Assembly: GCF_003418935.1 (NCBI RefSeq)
Contig: NZ_QVMT01000009.1
Span: forward strand, 62,001 to 126,000
Direction: 5' to 3'
Source of the DNA: Emticicia sp. C21
GTDB taxonomy: Bacteria; Bacteroidota; Bacteroidia; Cytophagales; Spirosomataceae
DNA: 64,000 nucleotides
Position 1 is the first letter of the stretch. Every line of letters starts with the position of its first letter. Both the position numbers and the translations under genes were made by a program. The notes beneath the pieces are model-generated. The model ran no database searches and was not told the origin of the DNA. It was given only the letters and a program-made list of their open reading frames with translations. Below are positions 8,323 to 17,003 of this stretch, piece by piece.

Positions 8323-9363
8323 TTAATGAACGAAATAGCTTCCCATTCCGATAAAAGCCGAAGAAAGTACTATCAGGAATAAACCAATATACAAAACACG
8401 CATGGTTGGAGTACTTGCACCTTTCCACTCTTTATAAAATAGTCCCCAAAGTGTACCTACTAGAATAATGAAAGCCATATGGAGCGTCCAGGAAGCAAAG
8501 TCTAACGATTTACCTAGTTTAGACTGCCCCATTCCATAGAAAAAGAACTGAAAATACCAGGTTACTCCTGCCAGTAAAGCCCATAAATAATTGTTTTTTA
8601 AAGGTGCTTTACTATTGGAGTAATCACCAAAAGACTTATTTTTGAAATTGAGAATCATACACCAGACAAAATTGGTGGCAAATCCGCCAATCAATAATAC
8701 CGGCAAAATTGCATTATTCTTAAATAGCGGGTCTGTCCCATTGGTTTCAGCCTGAGTGGCTATGGGTGCACCAACTGCTAATCCGAAAGCGAAACAGGCA
8801 CTCATAATGCCACAGAAAGTCCCAACCAATAACCCCTTTTTCAAATTAAACTCTTTGACAGTTTCTTGTTTGGCCTTATCGTCCAATTCTTTTTCTTTCA
8901 TCATTCCTGCTTTACCACACACAAAAATCCCTATCACACAAAGAACCACCCCTCCCAGAGTGATTTGTCCAGAACTTGTGGCCATTAATTCACCAAAACG
9001 ACCTTCATAAATCGGTGGAATAAGTGTACCAAATGCCGCACAGAAACCTAAAGCAACAGCGACACCTAATGAAACACCCAAATAACGCATGGTAAGCCCG
9101 TAGGTAAGCCCACCAAAACCCCACAATACACCAAATAAGATGGTATAGAAGATAGTCTGGCTGTCAGCTGACTGAATACTTGGTATTAAATCTTTGACGG
9201 TCAGAAAACCAAAAAGCCAGGGAGCAATGATCCATGAGGCCACGCCTCCTATAATCCAACCACTCTCCCACGACCATTTTTTAATGTTTTTATAAGGAAT
9301 ATAAAAGCTACCGGAAGCAAAGCCACCGATAAAATGAAAAATAATTCCAAGAATTGCGTTCAT
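8323..9363 (-). CDS. rhaT: L-rhamnose/proton symporter RhaT
   Basis: This 346-residue membrane protein has about ten hydrophobic segments. It begins MNAILGIIFHFIGGFASGSF and continues YIPYKNIKKWSWESGWIIGG, which is characteristic of RhaT. A charged cytoplasmic loop (MKEKELDDKAKQETVKEF) divides the two halves. It imports L-rhamnose across the inner membrane. Its operon position between the mutarotase and the GH105 gene supports the substrate assignment. No rhamnose isomerase, kinase or aldolase gene is seen in the window, so catabolism must be encoded elsewhere. Confidence 0.93.
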   Translation of the reverse strand: MNAILGIIFHFIGGFASGSFYIPYKNIKKWSWESGWIIGGVASWIIAPWLFGFLTVKDLIPSIQSADSQTIFYTILFGVLWGFGGLTYGLTMRYLGVSLGVAVALGFCAAFGTLIPPIYEGRFGELMATSSGQITLGGVVLCVIGIFVCGKAGMMKEKELDDKAKQETVKEFNLKKGLLVGTFCGIMSACFAFGLAVGAPIATQAETNGTDPLFKNNAILPVLLIGGFATNFVWCMILNFKNKSFGDYSNSKAPLKNNYLWALLAGVTWYFQFFFYGMGQSKLGKSLDFASWTLHMAFIILVGTLWGLFYKEWKGASTPTMRVLYIGLFLIVLSSAFIGMGSYFVH

Positions 9364-9376
9364 AAAGGTTTATGTA

Positions 9377-9694
9377 TTAGGGTAAGTAAAAGACTTCTTT
9401 TAATGAAACTGAAACAGGCGATTTATCAGGATTAGTATCCATAATATCAGCCATATAAGTCCACCAACGTTTCACCGTTTCAGTTTGGGGCAGAGTATCT
9501 AAAAGCTCCGGATTTTCAATTTTCAGCGAAGCAAACAGAATATTTGTTTCCTCATCCAGAAAAATGGCATAATCTTCAATGCCAATGCTTTTTAATAATT
9601 CTTTCATTTCAGGCCACAACTCATCATGACGGCGTTTATATTCTTCCGTTTGACCTGCATGTAATTTCATTTTAAGAGCGACTCTCTGCATCAT
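9377..9694 (-). CDS. rhaM: L-rhamnose mutarotase
   Basis: This small protein (about 105 residues) interconverts the alpha and beta anomers of L-rhamnose. Family signatures are YKRRHDELWPEM (with the conserved catalytic His), IEDYAIFLDEETNILFA, KRWWTYMADIM and the C-terminal SLKEVFYLP. A longer frame reaches 9733, but that would overlap the end of the upstream gene. The family normally starts just before the xRxALKMKLH strand, so I choose the ATG at 9694 (a second ATG follows at 9691). It lies 13 bases upstream of rhaT. Confidence 0.92.
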   Translation of the reverse strand: MMQRVALKMKLHAGQTEEYKRRHDELWPEMKELLKSIGIEDYAIFLDEETNILFASLKIENPELLDTLPQTETVKRWWTYMADIMDTNPDKSPVSVSLKEVFYLP

Positions 9695-9705
9695 AGCTTT
9701 ATATT

Positions 9706-11844
9706 CTAAAAAAACTTTTTCAAACCTTCCCACTGCACTTTCCAGCTTCCATCTTTTGGAAAACCTGGATTAGTTATTTTACAATCATCATATCCGGCAC
9801 ACATTAAGGCTACAGCCGTTAATAAACCTCCGTTACCTGGCATATATAATCTTAGTCTTTGGTCTTGAAAATTATGACCATTATTCAGATACGTATTCGT
9901 TCTGATATTCATCAATAAACCATCAATGGCATATTCAGGCATATCCAAGCGAGTAGCTGACATGGCGACCATCGGAAAATCCCAGCCCCAGGTATCATCC
10001 CAATGCCAAACTTTCCATACTTTTTCAAAAGTATTTTTCATGATTTTGGTATCAAGCATAGGTGTTTCTGGCAGCATGCCAAAAGTAGCCAATACTGATG
10101 GGTGGTCGGTTAAATATAGAGGATTTGTGTAAGAATCAGGAGAGCTTTCAGTGGCCAAATAAACTTCATCTTTTACAGGCAGAGGGGATAATTTATCAAT
10201 TACCTCCTGCCATGATTTATCAGGCTGCAGGCCAAGCCTTTTTCGCCAGTTTTGCGCAGCATTTAATGCCCAATACCAGTAATTAATTTCATAGGTTGGG
10301 TTAAAGGTCTCTTCCGGTTTGAATCTTTCCTGAGCAGGGATGAGTCCCTTGCCTAAAATGTATTTACCTTTTTGTTTATCAAAATACGCATAAGAAGCCA
10401 TGAAATGGGCTGTCTCAAAAATCAGCTCTTTGTATTTTTCGAGTGTTTGTTTAGTTGGTTTTTCACGATAGCACAACTCGGCAAAAGTAATAATATGGGG
10501 TTGCTGCCAGATAAGATAAGCCCCCACTGAAGAACCGGTTTCACCGCCTTTATTATCTGTCATTTTTTGCCATCTTGCTCCTCTGAATCCTTGTCGCTGC
10601 GCAATTTTCTTTGCGGTTGGCAAAGCAATTCTATACCAATCAAGACTTTTTTCCAATAAATCTATTCTTCCCCACAAAGCAAAATGAACACTATGCCACC
10701 AGTGCATCTCTAAATGAGGCTTACCAAACCAGCTATTATAGGTCAATCCGGTTTCTTGAGGAGGCGTATTGGTTGTTCCTTGTACTTTTGTAAGATATTG
10801 AGATAAGATAATTCGTCTTTCTAATTCATTAGCCCGAGTATCAGTACTTCCTGAAAAATCTATCGCCCCGCCAGAGTTCCAGAATTTATTCCAGCCTTGC
10901 TGACTATTTGTTTCGATTGCTGCAAAAGTTAATGGAATAGTTGATGGTGCTTTTTCAGCAAAATCACAGGTAAAAGACCATTTATCAGTTTGGATAGATG
11001 GCTGAATGATAAAATAATGCGATTGTCTGATTTGAGACTTAATATTCTGGTCTGAGGCAAATGCTATAGCATAGTTTAGATTATCTATTTTATGCTGAAT
11101 AGCTACTCGCTTTTCACCTTGTTTGGTAACAATTGATGAATGTTTATCTGCGTTAGCCCAATTATTGCCATTATCCAAAAATTTATCAGTCGGATAAGGA
11201 ATTCTTATTCGTACCATTAACTGCCCGGTTTTTAGCAAAGGAGACTCAACTGAAACACCTATCACATCTTTTTGTTGATGGCTAACGGTTTTTACATTGA
11301 CTGGCTGACCATCAAATACAAAATGGCTTATAATCTCTCCTGTCCATAAATTGAGTGTCTGGTCAACTTGGCTTATATCATTAATCTGAGCCTTTGTACC
11401 ATCTTTTTTATACAATTCGAAGCCAATATTTCCAAGATGTACCCTATGCGGATTTTGACGCAGGAAATTGATTGCGTCTTTTTTTCGTTGCGGCTCTGAA
11501 AACTGCGGCGTATAAATAACTTTTCGTCCATGGCTATTCATCTCTTTAAAACCCTCTTCAATTGAGTAGTTTTCTTTATTTGGGAAGCTATGCCAGCTCC
11601 ATTCTGATTGTGTACCTAACGGTATTCCGTTAGCATAATAATCAGGGAAAGTTTGTAGTCCGGTAGCATCAACAGTAAAGGCGAAACTACCATTACCAAC
11701 AGTGAGAGAAGATAGGGTATCTAATGACTTTACTAAAACTTTATGTCTGTTAACCAATGCTTCACGGTCAATCTTTTGGGCAAAGACAAGCAGAGGACAG
11801 ATAAGAAATAAATAAAGTTTAAGCAGACGCGAAAGGTTAATCAT
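9706..11844 (-). CDS. Secreted GH65-like (alpha/alpha)6-barrel glycosidase of uncertain family
   Basis: About 712 residues long with a signal peptide MINLSRLLKLYLFLICPLLV ending in FAQ. An N-terminal beta-rich domain (LTVGNGSFAFTVDATGLQTFP) is followed by a helical barrel. Barrel motifs include HWWHSVHFALWGR, GARWQKMT, GGETGSSVGAYLIWQQPH, PAQERFKPEETFNPTYEINYWYW and MPGNGGLL. The layout resembles GH65 and related six-hairpin enzymes. TYE in the NPTYEINYW stretch sits where a catalytic acid would be expected, but I cannot assign a CAZy family with certainty. As first gene of the rhamnose operon it probably acts on rhamnose-containing oligosaccharides. A -7 box (TATCTTTG, minus strand, 11872-11879) overlaps the longer possible start at 11874, which supports the start at 11844. 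Confidence 0.65.
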   Translation of the reverse strand: MINLSRLLKLYLFLICPLLVFAQKIDREALVNRHKVLVKSLDTLSSLTVGNGSFAFTVDATGLQTFPDYYANGIPLGTQSEWSWHSFPNKENYSIEEGFKEMNSHGRKVIYTPQFSEPQRKKDAINFLRQNPHRVHLGNIGFELYKKDGTKAQINDISQVDQTLNLWTGEIISHFVFDGQPVNVKTVSHQQKDVIGVSVESPLLKTGQLMVRIRIPYPTDKFLDNGNNWANADKHSSIVTKQGEKRVAIQHKIDNLNYAIAFASDQNIKSQIRQSHYFIIQPSIQTDKWSFTCDFAEKAPSTIPLTFAAIETNSQQGWNKFWNSGGAIDFSGSTDTRANELERRIILSQYLTKVQGTTNTPPQETGLTYNSWFGKPHLEMHWWHSVHFALWGRIDLLEKSLDWYRIALPTAKKIAQRQGFRGARWQKMTDNKGGETGSSVGAYLIWQQPHIITFAELCYREKPTKQTLEKYKELIFETAHFMASYAYFDKQKGKYILGKGLIPAQERFKPEETFNPTYEINYWYWALNAAQNWRKRLGLQPDKSWQEVIDKLSPLPVKDEVYLATESSPDSYTNPLYLTDHPSVLATFGMLPETPMLDTKIMKNTFEKVWKVWHWDDTWGWDFPMVAMSATRLDMPEYAIDGLLMNIRTNTYLNNGHNFQDQRLRLYMPGNGGLLTAVALMCAGYDDCKITNPGFPKDGSWKVQWEGLKKFF

Positions 11845-11871
11845 TAGAGCAATTAAGGTATTTCCTTGTAC

Positions 11872-11879
11872 CAAAGATA
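11872..11879 (-). promoter_or_regulatory. -7 element of the rhamnose operon promoter
   Basis: CAAAGATA on the plus strand reads TATCTTTG on the minus strand, matching TAnnTTTG. It sits 27 bases before the chosen start of the glycosidase. No clear TTTG was found at the expected -33 position, so an activator may be needed. Confidence 0.4.
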
Positions 11880-12002
11880 CAGATTATATCGAATTATTCT
11901 CTCATGCACACTCATGTTAATTAAATTTTTTCATTGAAAAGTCACATTTTGGTCAATTTACCATCAGAAAAGAAAAAGACTTTACCAGAATTTTACATGG
12001 AT

Positions 12003-12033
12003 TTTGAACTTTCTGACAGAAAAAATAATTTTG
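12003..12033 (+). promoter_or_regulatory. Bacteroidota housekeeping promoter of gldC
   Basis: TTTG at 12003-12006, a 19-base spacer and TAATTTTG at 12026-12033 match the consensus for the primary sigma factor of this phylum. Transcription would start near 12040, giving a 5' leader of about 80 bases. Confidence 0.65.
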
Positions 12034-12118
12034 TAACTATGACTTAAGTATTGCACTGCTCATAGAATCATAAACGACACGGATTAAGAACCCGTTTTAC
12101 TTATCTAATATTAGTTGA

Positions 12119-12463
12119 ATGAAGAAATCAGAAATTAATTTTACTGTCGAACTAGACGATACCAGAATCCCGGAGAAAATTTTCTGGGATGCTACAGAGA
12201 ATCCAAATGAGGGAATCAATGAAAGTAAAGCCATTTCAATAAGTGTATGGGACCATTATCATAAAGGTTTATTAGGAATTAACCTTTGGACAAAAGATAT
12301 GGCCTCAGACGAAATGAAGCATTTTGCCATAGATATTGTTGGAAATGTGGCTCAGATGGTAGCTGATTCTACAGGAGATAAGAAAATGATTGAGATTTTG
12401 GAAAGTACCTGTAGAAGTCTGAAAAGACATTTAGACGAAGAATTGAAGAGTAACCCTCAATAA
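12119..12463 (+). CDS. gldC: Gliding motility protein GldC
   Basis: This 114-residue cytoplasmic protein opens KKSEINFTVELDDTRIPEKI and has WDATENP and SVWDHYHKGLLGINLWTKDM, the typical GldC sequence. In Flavobacterium, gldC mutants have impaired gliding. The usual partner gldB is not next to it here. It has its own promoter (12003-12033) and ends at a hairpin (12481-12524). The presence of this gene is part of the case for a gliding or T9SS-bearing Bacteroidota host. Confidence 0.93.
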   Translation: MKKSEINFTVELDDTRIPEKIFWDATENPNEGINESKAISISVWDHYHKGLLGINLWTKDMASDEMKHFAIDIVGNVAQMVADSTGDKKMIEILESTCRSLKRHLDEELKSNPQ

Positions 12464-12480
12464 GGATTATCAAAAATGAT

Positions 12481-12524
12481 AAAAAATGGGCATTCTAACG
12501 ATTTGTTATGAATGCCCATTTTTT
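12481..12524. terminator. Bidirectional terminator between gldC and the desaturase
   Basis: AAAAAATGGGCATT (12481-12494) is exactly complementary to 12511-12524, with a 16-base loop. The right arm runs into the stop codon of the convergent desaturase gene. Confidence 0.8.
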
Positions 12525-13304
12525 TTAATGAGTGTGAGTATGTGTATGAACGGAGTTCTTTGCCGCTCGTTTTGGCTTAATAATCTTTGTCCAGGTAAGG
12601 AACTTAATAACCGGATAAGTTGGGTCTATCTCATACCATTTCTTTCCGAAATTAGTCGACATCGGATGCATGTGGTGGTTATTTTGGAATAATTCACCTA
12701 ACATCAGGAAGTCAAAGAATAATGAGTTTTTAGACTCATCTTTATTATCAAAATTCTGATATCCGTATTTATGACCACTCCAATTTACAATAGCACCGTG
12801 AATTGGGCCCATCAGAAAGTGAATCGGTAATAAGAAAAAGAATCCCCAGTGGATATCAAAATAGAAAAAGCCTAATACATAAAATAATACATAACTTGTT
12901 CCCCAGCTGATTCTTGAAATCCAGGTATCGCCGATTTTATCAATGATTTTCCATTCAGGTAAATCCTTTTCAAATCTTTCTTCGATTTTATATTTATAAT
13001 TCAATAAGGCATTATAAATCTCTTTGGTTTTCCACATCATGGTAAATACGTTTTCAGTATGATGTGGTGAATGAGGGTCTCTTTCTGTATCGCTATAAGC
13101 GTGGTGCATGCGATGTAAAATAGCATAAGAGCGTGGATTAAGATAAGATGAACCTTGTGAAACGTAAGTAAGAAAATAAAAGAATTTTTCCCAGAACTTA
13201 TTCATAGTGAACATTTTATGCGCAGAATATCTGTGCAAAAAGAATGTTTGGCTAAACAATGATAAGTACCAGTGTCCAATAAAAAACGATAAAGCGGCAA
13301 CCAT
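12525..13304 (-). CDS. Membrane fatty-acid / acyl-CoA desaturase
   Basis: The 259-residue integral membrane di-iron enzyme has three histidine boxes: HRYSAH (residues 24-29), HRMHH (about 64-68) and NNHHMHP (about 212-218). These bind the di-iron centre that introduces a double bond into an acyl chain. Hydrophobic segments flank the boxes as in delta-9-type bacterial desaturases. The extreme C-terminus is HTHTHTH, an unusual natural histidine tail. The gene is monocistronic. A possible minus-strand promoter is TATATTTG (13335-13342) with a TTTG 21 bases further upstream. Confidence 0.88.
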   Translation of the reverse strand: MVAALSFFIGHWYLSLFSQTFFLHRYSAHKMFTMNKFWEKFFYFLTYVSQGSSYLNPRSYAILHRMHHAYSDTERDPHSPHHTENVFTMMWKTKEIYNALLNYKYKIEERFEKDLPEWKIIDKIGDTWISRISWGTSYVLFYVLGFFYFDIHWGFFFLLPIHFLMGPIHGAIVNWSGHKYGYQNFDNKDESKNSLFFDFLMLGELFQNNHHMHPMSTNFGKKWYEIDPTYPVIKFLTWTKIIKPKRAAKNSVHTHTHTH

Positions 13305-13450
13305 TTTGTTATATTAAGTAATTAGATTAAAATACAAATATACGGGGTAAACGCCAAAATTGACAAAAATGTTACCTTGTTGCAAAAGAAACAAGAAAGT
13401 TCTTTAAAATGTCCAAATCTTATTCTACGAATTATCCAATTCGTATTTTA

Positions 13451-14125
13451 TCAATAATTCGTAAAAGCGTATTGCACTAAATTTGCCCCCATTTGGAGAG
13501 CTTTCAGGCGAAGCTCCTCAGGATCGTGATAGACACTCTGGTCTTCCCACCCGTTTCCTAAATCACACTCAAAACTGAAATAAGAAACCAATCGCCCCTG
13601 CCAGATCAATCCAAAGCCTTGTGGAGGCTGGTTATCATGTTCATGCACTTTAGGCAATCCCGCCGGAAATTTATACTTCTGCTGATAGATTGGGTGATTA
13701 TAGGGTAACTCAATAAATTCTAATTCAGGAAATACTTTTTTCATTTCTCGTCTGATGAATTTATTCAAACCATAATTATCATCAATATGCAAAAAACCAC
13801 CAGAAATAAGATATTTACGTAGGTTCTGCACTTCTGCATCTGTAAAAACTACGTTGCCGTGACCAGTCATATGAATGAACGGGTATTGAAAAATATCTCC
13901 GCTACCCACCTCAACAATGTCCTCTTCGGGATATAAATTCATTTTCAGATTCTGATTACAAAACTTAATCAGGTTTGGTAGAGACGTTTTATTGGCATAC
14001 CAATCTCCACCACCACCATAGCGTAGTTTGGCAATTTTCAAAGTGGGTTGTTGGGCAATTGCCTGTATAAGTAAGGCAAAAATCAACGACAGACTTAGTA
14101 AAGAAATTTTAATAATCTTTTTCAT
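13451..14125 (-). CDS. DUF4159 domain protein, secreted
   Basis: The 224-residue protein has a signal peptide ending LLIQAIAQQ. The rest is a DUF4159 domain, with LRYGGGGDWYANKTSLPNL, the central FIHMTGHGNVVFTDAEVQNL and GGFLHIDDNYGLN. The fold resembles class I glutamine-amidotransferase-like domains, but no catalytic function is established. It is 28 bases downstream of rsmE on the same strand, so they are probably co-transcribed. A weak hairpin (TACGAATT at 13426-13433 with its complement at 13438-13445) lies just after the stop. Confidence 0.88.
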   Translation of the reverse strand: MKKIIKISLLSLSLIFALLIQAIAQQPTLKIAKLRYGGGGDWYANKTSLPNLIKFCNQNLKMNLYPEEDIVEVGSGDIFQYPFIHMTGHGNVVFTDAEVQNLRKYLISGGFLHIDDNYGLNKFIRREMKKVFPELEFIELPYNHPIYQQKYKFPAGLPKVHEHDNQPPQGFGLIWQGRLVSYFSFECDLGNGWEDQSVYHDPEELRLKALQMGANLVQYAFTNY

Positions 14126-14153
14126 CGAATTAATCTAAGCGGTTAATTGTATT

Positions 14154-14849
14154 TTATCGAAGCAAATTGTTGCTTAAAGTACAGGCAACTAGGCCTGCGG
14201 TTTCTGTTCGTAATCTTGCATTTCCTAGAGTAACCCATACAAAGTTTTCGTGTTTCGCCTGCAAAATCTCTTCACTTGAAAAGTCTCCTTCCGGGCCAAT
14301 CATGATGCAATAAGATGATTGGGGTTTTAGCAAACTTACTAAAGGTTGTGAATCATCAGTCAGGTGCGCCAAAAACTTTTGTTCCTGCTTGACCGTTTGT
14401 AGAAATTTATCAAAAGGCATTAATTCATTGATTTTCGGCAAATATGCTTTTAGCGATTGTTTCATAGCAGAAATAGCTATTTTTTCGAGCCTTTCTACTT
14501 TCTGTTGTTTTCGTTCTGAATGCTTTGTTTGTATTAACGAAATTTCATCTATTCCTATTTCAACACATTTCTCAATAAACCATTCCAACCTGTCTGCATT
14601 TTTAGTGGGTGCAATAGCAATATGCAAATAACTATCTCTTTGCTGAAAATTTTTCTGCTCCGAAATAATCTTAAACTCACATTTCTTATCATTGCCTTTA
14701 ATGATTTCACACTCATACAGCCCTCCTACACCATCCACAATATGAATGATATCTTTGGTAGTTTTTCTTAAAACTTTGACACAGTGACGGGAGTCTTCAA
14801 CATCAAGGAAATGATTCTGAGAAATATTTGGCTGAAAGAAAAGAAGCAT
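14154..14849 (-). CDS. rsmE: 16S rRNA (uracil-1498-N3)-methyltransferase RsmE
   Basis: This 231-residue SPOUT-class methyltransferase modifies U1498 of 16S rRNA using SAM. The N-terminal PUA-like part contains SRHCVKVLR, and the C-terminal SAM-binding knot contains MIGPEGDFSSEE and LGNARLRTETAGL. Length and motifs fit the family well. It is followed closely by the DUF4159 gene. Confidence 0.95.
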   Translation of the reverse strand: MLLFFQPNISQNHFLDVEDSRHCVKVLRKTTKDIIHIVDGVGGLYECEIIKGNDKKCEFKIISEQKNFQQRDSYLHIAIAPTKNADRLEWFIEKCVEIGIDEISLIQTKHSERKQQKVERLEKIAISAMKQSLKAYLPKINELMPFDKFLQTVKQEQKFLAHLTDDSQPLVSLLKPQSSYCIMIGPEGDFSSEEILQAKHENFVWVTLGNARLRTETAGLVACTLSNNLLR

Positions 14850-14879
14850 GTAATCTTTTATATTGTTACGAAAGACCGT

Positions 14880-16886
14880 TTATTCGTTTTTACATCCACC
14901 TATTTGGGCTGTAAAGACACTCCCATGTGAGGCATCAAAACCGGGATTCAGGTCTATAAATTTATTTGCTTCCAAAGTTAGTTGTTTTGTGCTATTTAAC
15001 GAAATGATTGCCGTAATTGAAGTATTGGCACCGATATAAGCCAGTTGCGTTATATTTTTTAATAAGACGCTATCAAGGCACTTTAACAGCACATCTTTTA
15101 CAGCCGATTGCGCTGTTTCAGAAGTAACTTTATAATAGTATGTATTATTCAACTCTACTTGTGTATCATAATAATTATCGCCTTTAATAGTTCCTATTTC
15201 AGTGAGATTATTAGCGTTATTTACACTTCTGAATATATGATATTTGGTTTGGGCATCTCCATTCCATGTCAATTTAACCATCATTTCTTCATTTGTACTT
15301 ACTGTTAAATCTAATGAAGTAGGCGTAACCGGAGGGTCTGGGTTGTTTGGGCCGGGAGGATCTACCGGAGGTTCAGGATTAGTTGGTGGGTCTGGATTGA
15401 CTGGTGGCTCCGGGTTTGTCGGAGGGTCAGGAGTAGTAGGTATTTCGGGTGCTTGTCCACCAATCTGCACATTATCAAAGCTAAAAGCCCGCATACCCCA
15501 ACTGTTCTTGATATGTACGCCATTATAAAACGGATAAGTATTATCTGCAAACCAGTCAGGTAAGTATGAGACTGTTTTAGGATTATTAATATTGGCTAAA
15601 CTCAAATAAATCTTGTTGCCTATCCCCTCTCCATACTGCACAACATTGTTTTTCCCATCCACGTAGATATAATCTTTCATACTTCTTAATGTGAAGTTTG
15701 CTGTAGAATCTTTCGGATATATCATTTGCATACCCGCATCAAATTCCAATACTAATCGGTTACCTTCCCAATAAATTCTTTGAATATCAGGTGAATAAAT
15801 TTCATTTGATTCAAAATTGCCATAAATCTCTCTTCCAATAAGCCTTGATAATTCAAAAGCTGTTTGTTGATAGCCTTCAAAGACATAATGGAGCCCATCA
15901 TACCCTCTTGTACCAACTGTGCTCAGTGTACTGATTTTGGGATATAAATATTTAGTACGTCTCTGAAAATCTCTTAAAAACCCTGCTTTATGATTAGATT
16001 GTGTTAAAATATTTGCCTGCAGGTTATAAATTTTACGAAGATTAGGAAAATCACTATTTAAATAGTTGTACAATGTTGTAAACTGTTCAGGATAGGCTTC
16101 TGAATCAGCAAAATAATAACCATCACTTTCGCCATGTCTGAATACCAGATATTTAATCTGGTCTTTCAAACCGCTGGCATGAGCTTGAATAAGCATTTTG
16201 CCGTAATTATCATTAGGATTTGAAGGATTTTGCGCATTTCTATCATTTAAAGCTTTGATAGCAGCCCCTCCTACTGCTGCTACCACAACCCCAACAGGAT
16301 AATTGTATTTCTGGCTCAATAACCTTTGCAACTCTAGAGCAATCAGGCCTGTCCCAGGCCATTGTGAAGATTCAAAAGGCACTAACCATTCACCAGTATT
16401 ATTGTTAAAATCGTACATGACATAGTACCGCAAAAATGGGTCTTTGGCAGGTTGGTATTCATTTATACCCCCATAACCCAAAGCATTTGACTGCCCATAA
16501 ACTAAAAATACATCTCCGGCTGCTACTCTTGTAGCCGATTTTACTTCCTTACCATCTAAATATAGTCTGACCGAATAATTATATTTTCCTGCCCGGATTG
16601 TTGGCGAAAATTCAAATGAAGCAACACCTGAAACATTGATGGTATTATCATAAACTATATTTTCTTCCTGAAATATTTTCAGGTTAATAGAAGAATGGTT
16701 TCTTTCTGTAATCAGTCCTTTTACATTAACAATTGCTTCGTTTTGTTCATTTCTTTGAAGAACCTGATTTGAAAGGGGGAATTTCTGATAAGAGATCTGT
16801 GCGTAAGATACCTGCCAACAAGATACTATTGGCAAAACAAGTTTTAGAAAACTATTCTTCAGGTAAAAATGGCTTAGTTTAAACAC
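14880..16886 (-). CDS. Secreted SGNH/sialate O-acetylesterase-type esterase with GC-terminal domain
   Basis: The 668-residue protein has a signal-like N-terminus and an N-terminal beta domain shared with the paralogues at 17004 and 47572. Its SGNH-type esterase domain has nucleophile motif VYGQSNALG, FRHGESD, and the D-x-x-H pair in YDGLHYVFEGYQQ. A proline-rich linker made of repeated PDPP/NPEPP units (about residues 485-530) leads to a fibronectin III-like domain. The C-terminus (LEANKFIDLNPGF, then a final GGC) resembles the Cys-terminated domain common on exported Bacteroidota proteins. It probably deacetylates glycans at or outside the cell surface. It is a tandem paralogue of 17004-19247, but with a different C-terminus. 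Confidence 0.8.
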   Translation of the reverse strand: MFKLSHFYLKNSFLKLVLPIVSCWQVSYAQISYQKFPLSNQVLQRNEQNEAIVNVKGLITERNHSSINLKIFQEENIVYDNTINVSGVASFEFSPTIRAGKYNYSVRLYLDGKEVKSATRVAAGDVFLVYGQSNALGYGGINEYQPAKDPFLRYYVMYDFNNNTGEWLVPFESSQWPGTGLIALELQRLLSQKYNYPVGVVVAAVGGAAIKALNDRNAQNPSNPNDNYGKMLIQAHASGLKDQIKYLVFRHGESDGYYFADSEAYPEQFTTLYNYLNSDFPNLRKIYNLQANILTQSNHKAGFLRDFQRRTKYLYPKISTLSTVGTRGYDGLHYVFEGYQQTAFELSRLIGREIYGNFESNEIYSPDIQRIYWEGNRLVLEFDAGMQMIYPKDSTANFTLRSMKDYIYVDGKNNVVQYGEGIGNKIYLSLANINNPKTVSYLPDWFADNTYPFYNGVHIKNSWGMRAFSFDNVQIGGQAPEIPTTPDPPTNPEPPVNPDPPTNPEPPVDPPGPNNPDPPVTPTSLDLTVSTNEEMMVKLTWNGDAQTKYHIFRSVNNANNLTEIGTIKGDNYYDTQVELNNTYYYKVTSETAQSAVKDVLLKCLDSVLLKNITQLAYIGANTSITAIISLNSTKQLTLEANKFIDLNPGFDASHGSVFTAQIGGCKNE

Positions 16887-17003
16887 AAATAAAAGATTTC
16901 AGATATGTTTTCAGTATTAAATCAGAAAAAAACGTGCCAAATTTTTGCAAAGTGAATATGGCTTGGTAAAAGCTTAACTATCAGGTATATATAAAGATTT
17001 GAA

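Noticed and set aside
15300-15450. Apparent DNA tandem repeat of GG(T/A)GG(T/G)TC-like units
   Set aside because: It is the coding sequence of the proline-rich linker of the esterase at 14880, not an independent repeat or CRISPR.
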